This document shows positions 12,600 to 12,758 of a stretch of DNA of 12,758 nt, in pieces. Within the stretch, counting starts at the first letter, position 1; each line of letters opens with the position of its first letter. The position numbers and the translations under genes are program-made. This DNA comes from Allobosea sp. (lineage in GTDB: Bacteria; Pseudomonadota; Alphaproteobacteria; Rhizobiales; Beijerinckiaceae). The stretch lies in the NCBI GenBank assembly GCA_024231975.1, contig JAAEQB010000092.1:1-12758 (forward strand). The letters run 5' to 3'. Below the pieces are notes generated by a model. That model was not told the origin of the DNA. It saw only the letters and a program-made list of their open reading frames with translations, and searched no databases.

Positions 12600-12758
12600 T
12601 TATGCGGTGCACCGCATAATGTCGATTATGCGTAGCGCGGGATTATGCGGAGTCGTCGGCCGGAAGCCGCGGTTTTCCGGGGTTCTGTTCGCTGTGTCGC
12701 TCCGCATAATCTCGACCATCGAGCTGCGACTCGTCGCACGTTGTCCGCGGCCTTAAGC
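12600..12758. mobile_element. End of an unidentified mobile element (TTATGCG repeat cluster), runs off right edge
   Basis: The junction with DUF736 begins with the perfect palindrome TTATGCGGTGCACCGCATAA (12600-12619). Three more copies of its core follow: GATTATGCG at 12624 and 12641 as direct repeats 17 bp apart, and the inverse CCGCATAATC at 12702. Clusters of inverted and direct core sites are typical of tyrosine-recombinase element ends, and similar TTATGC-rich ends are, from memory, found on recombinase-in-trio elements. No recombinase gene is visible in the 100 bp that remain. Confidence 0.45.

Noticed and set aside
12374..12619. 81-codon plus-strand open frame near the right end
   Set aside because: It is the complement of the DUF736 coding sequence and ends in the palindrome.

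Overview
The window looks like the accessory DNA of an alphaproteobacterium, probably of the order Hyphomicrobiales (Bosea- or Methylobacterium-like). The coding DNA is GC-rich, the arginyl-tRNA synthetase reads like that order, and the DUF1173 and DUF736 genes are typical passengers of its conjugative elements and plasmids. No replication initiator, type IV secretion gene or complete integrase is visible, so I cannot say whether this is a plasmid, an integrative element or a mobilizable island.

Layout. Left edge (1-57): the first codons of an IS110-family transposase on the minus strand. Behind it lies about 560 bp of hairpin-rich non-coding DNA that may hold the non-coding end of the element. 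Next comes a LuxR-type quorum-sensing regulator (620-1360) with a perfect 20-bp dyad 30 bp upstream. It converges on a mobilization operon on the minus strand: a MobC-like accessory protein (3687-4106) and a 773-aa relaxase (1369-3690) with a visible HxHxH motif. A non-coding control region of about 500 bp (4187-4711) separates this operon from a divergent partition operon, parA (4712-5413) plus a ribbon-helix-helix partner (5415-5825). An XRE-type regulator follows (6000-6368). The mob, par and xre transcription units all begin at a shared AT-rich motif around TCTATTA, so they look like one regulon. The region before parA also holds many degenerate copies of GCGGCATT, a plausible centromere, and an ATCCTGC that resembles a nic site.

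Next are a full-length argS (6521-8287), a structured intergenic stretch, and an HU-family gene (8627-8905). The right third carries small, mostly uncharacterised genes: a 51-aa ORF, a 166-aa ORF, a DUF1173 protein with a possible zinc site, a 60-aa ORF, a possible 49-aa ORF, and the C-terminal part of a DUF736 gene. That last gene is cut off at 12598, where a 20-bp palindrome begins a cluster of TTATGCG repeats that looks like the end of another mobile element.

The least expected observation is a dispersed non-coding element present three times (about 9190-9295, 10103-10290 and 12166-12345). It folds into a nested hairpin, and the arms change between copies in ways that preserve pairing. The best-supported functional story is a transfer-plus-maintenance module (relaxase, MobC, ParA, RHH, XRE) with a possible quorum-sensing input, surrounded by cargo and insertions.
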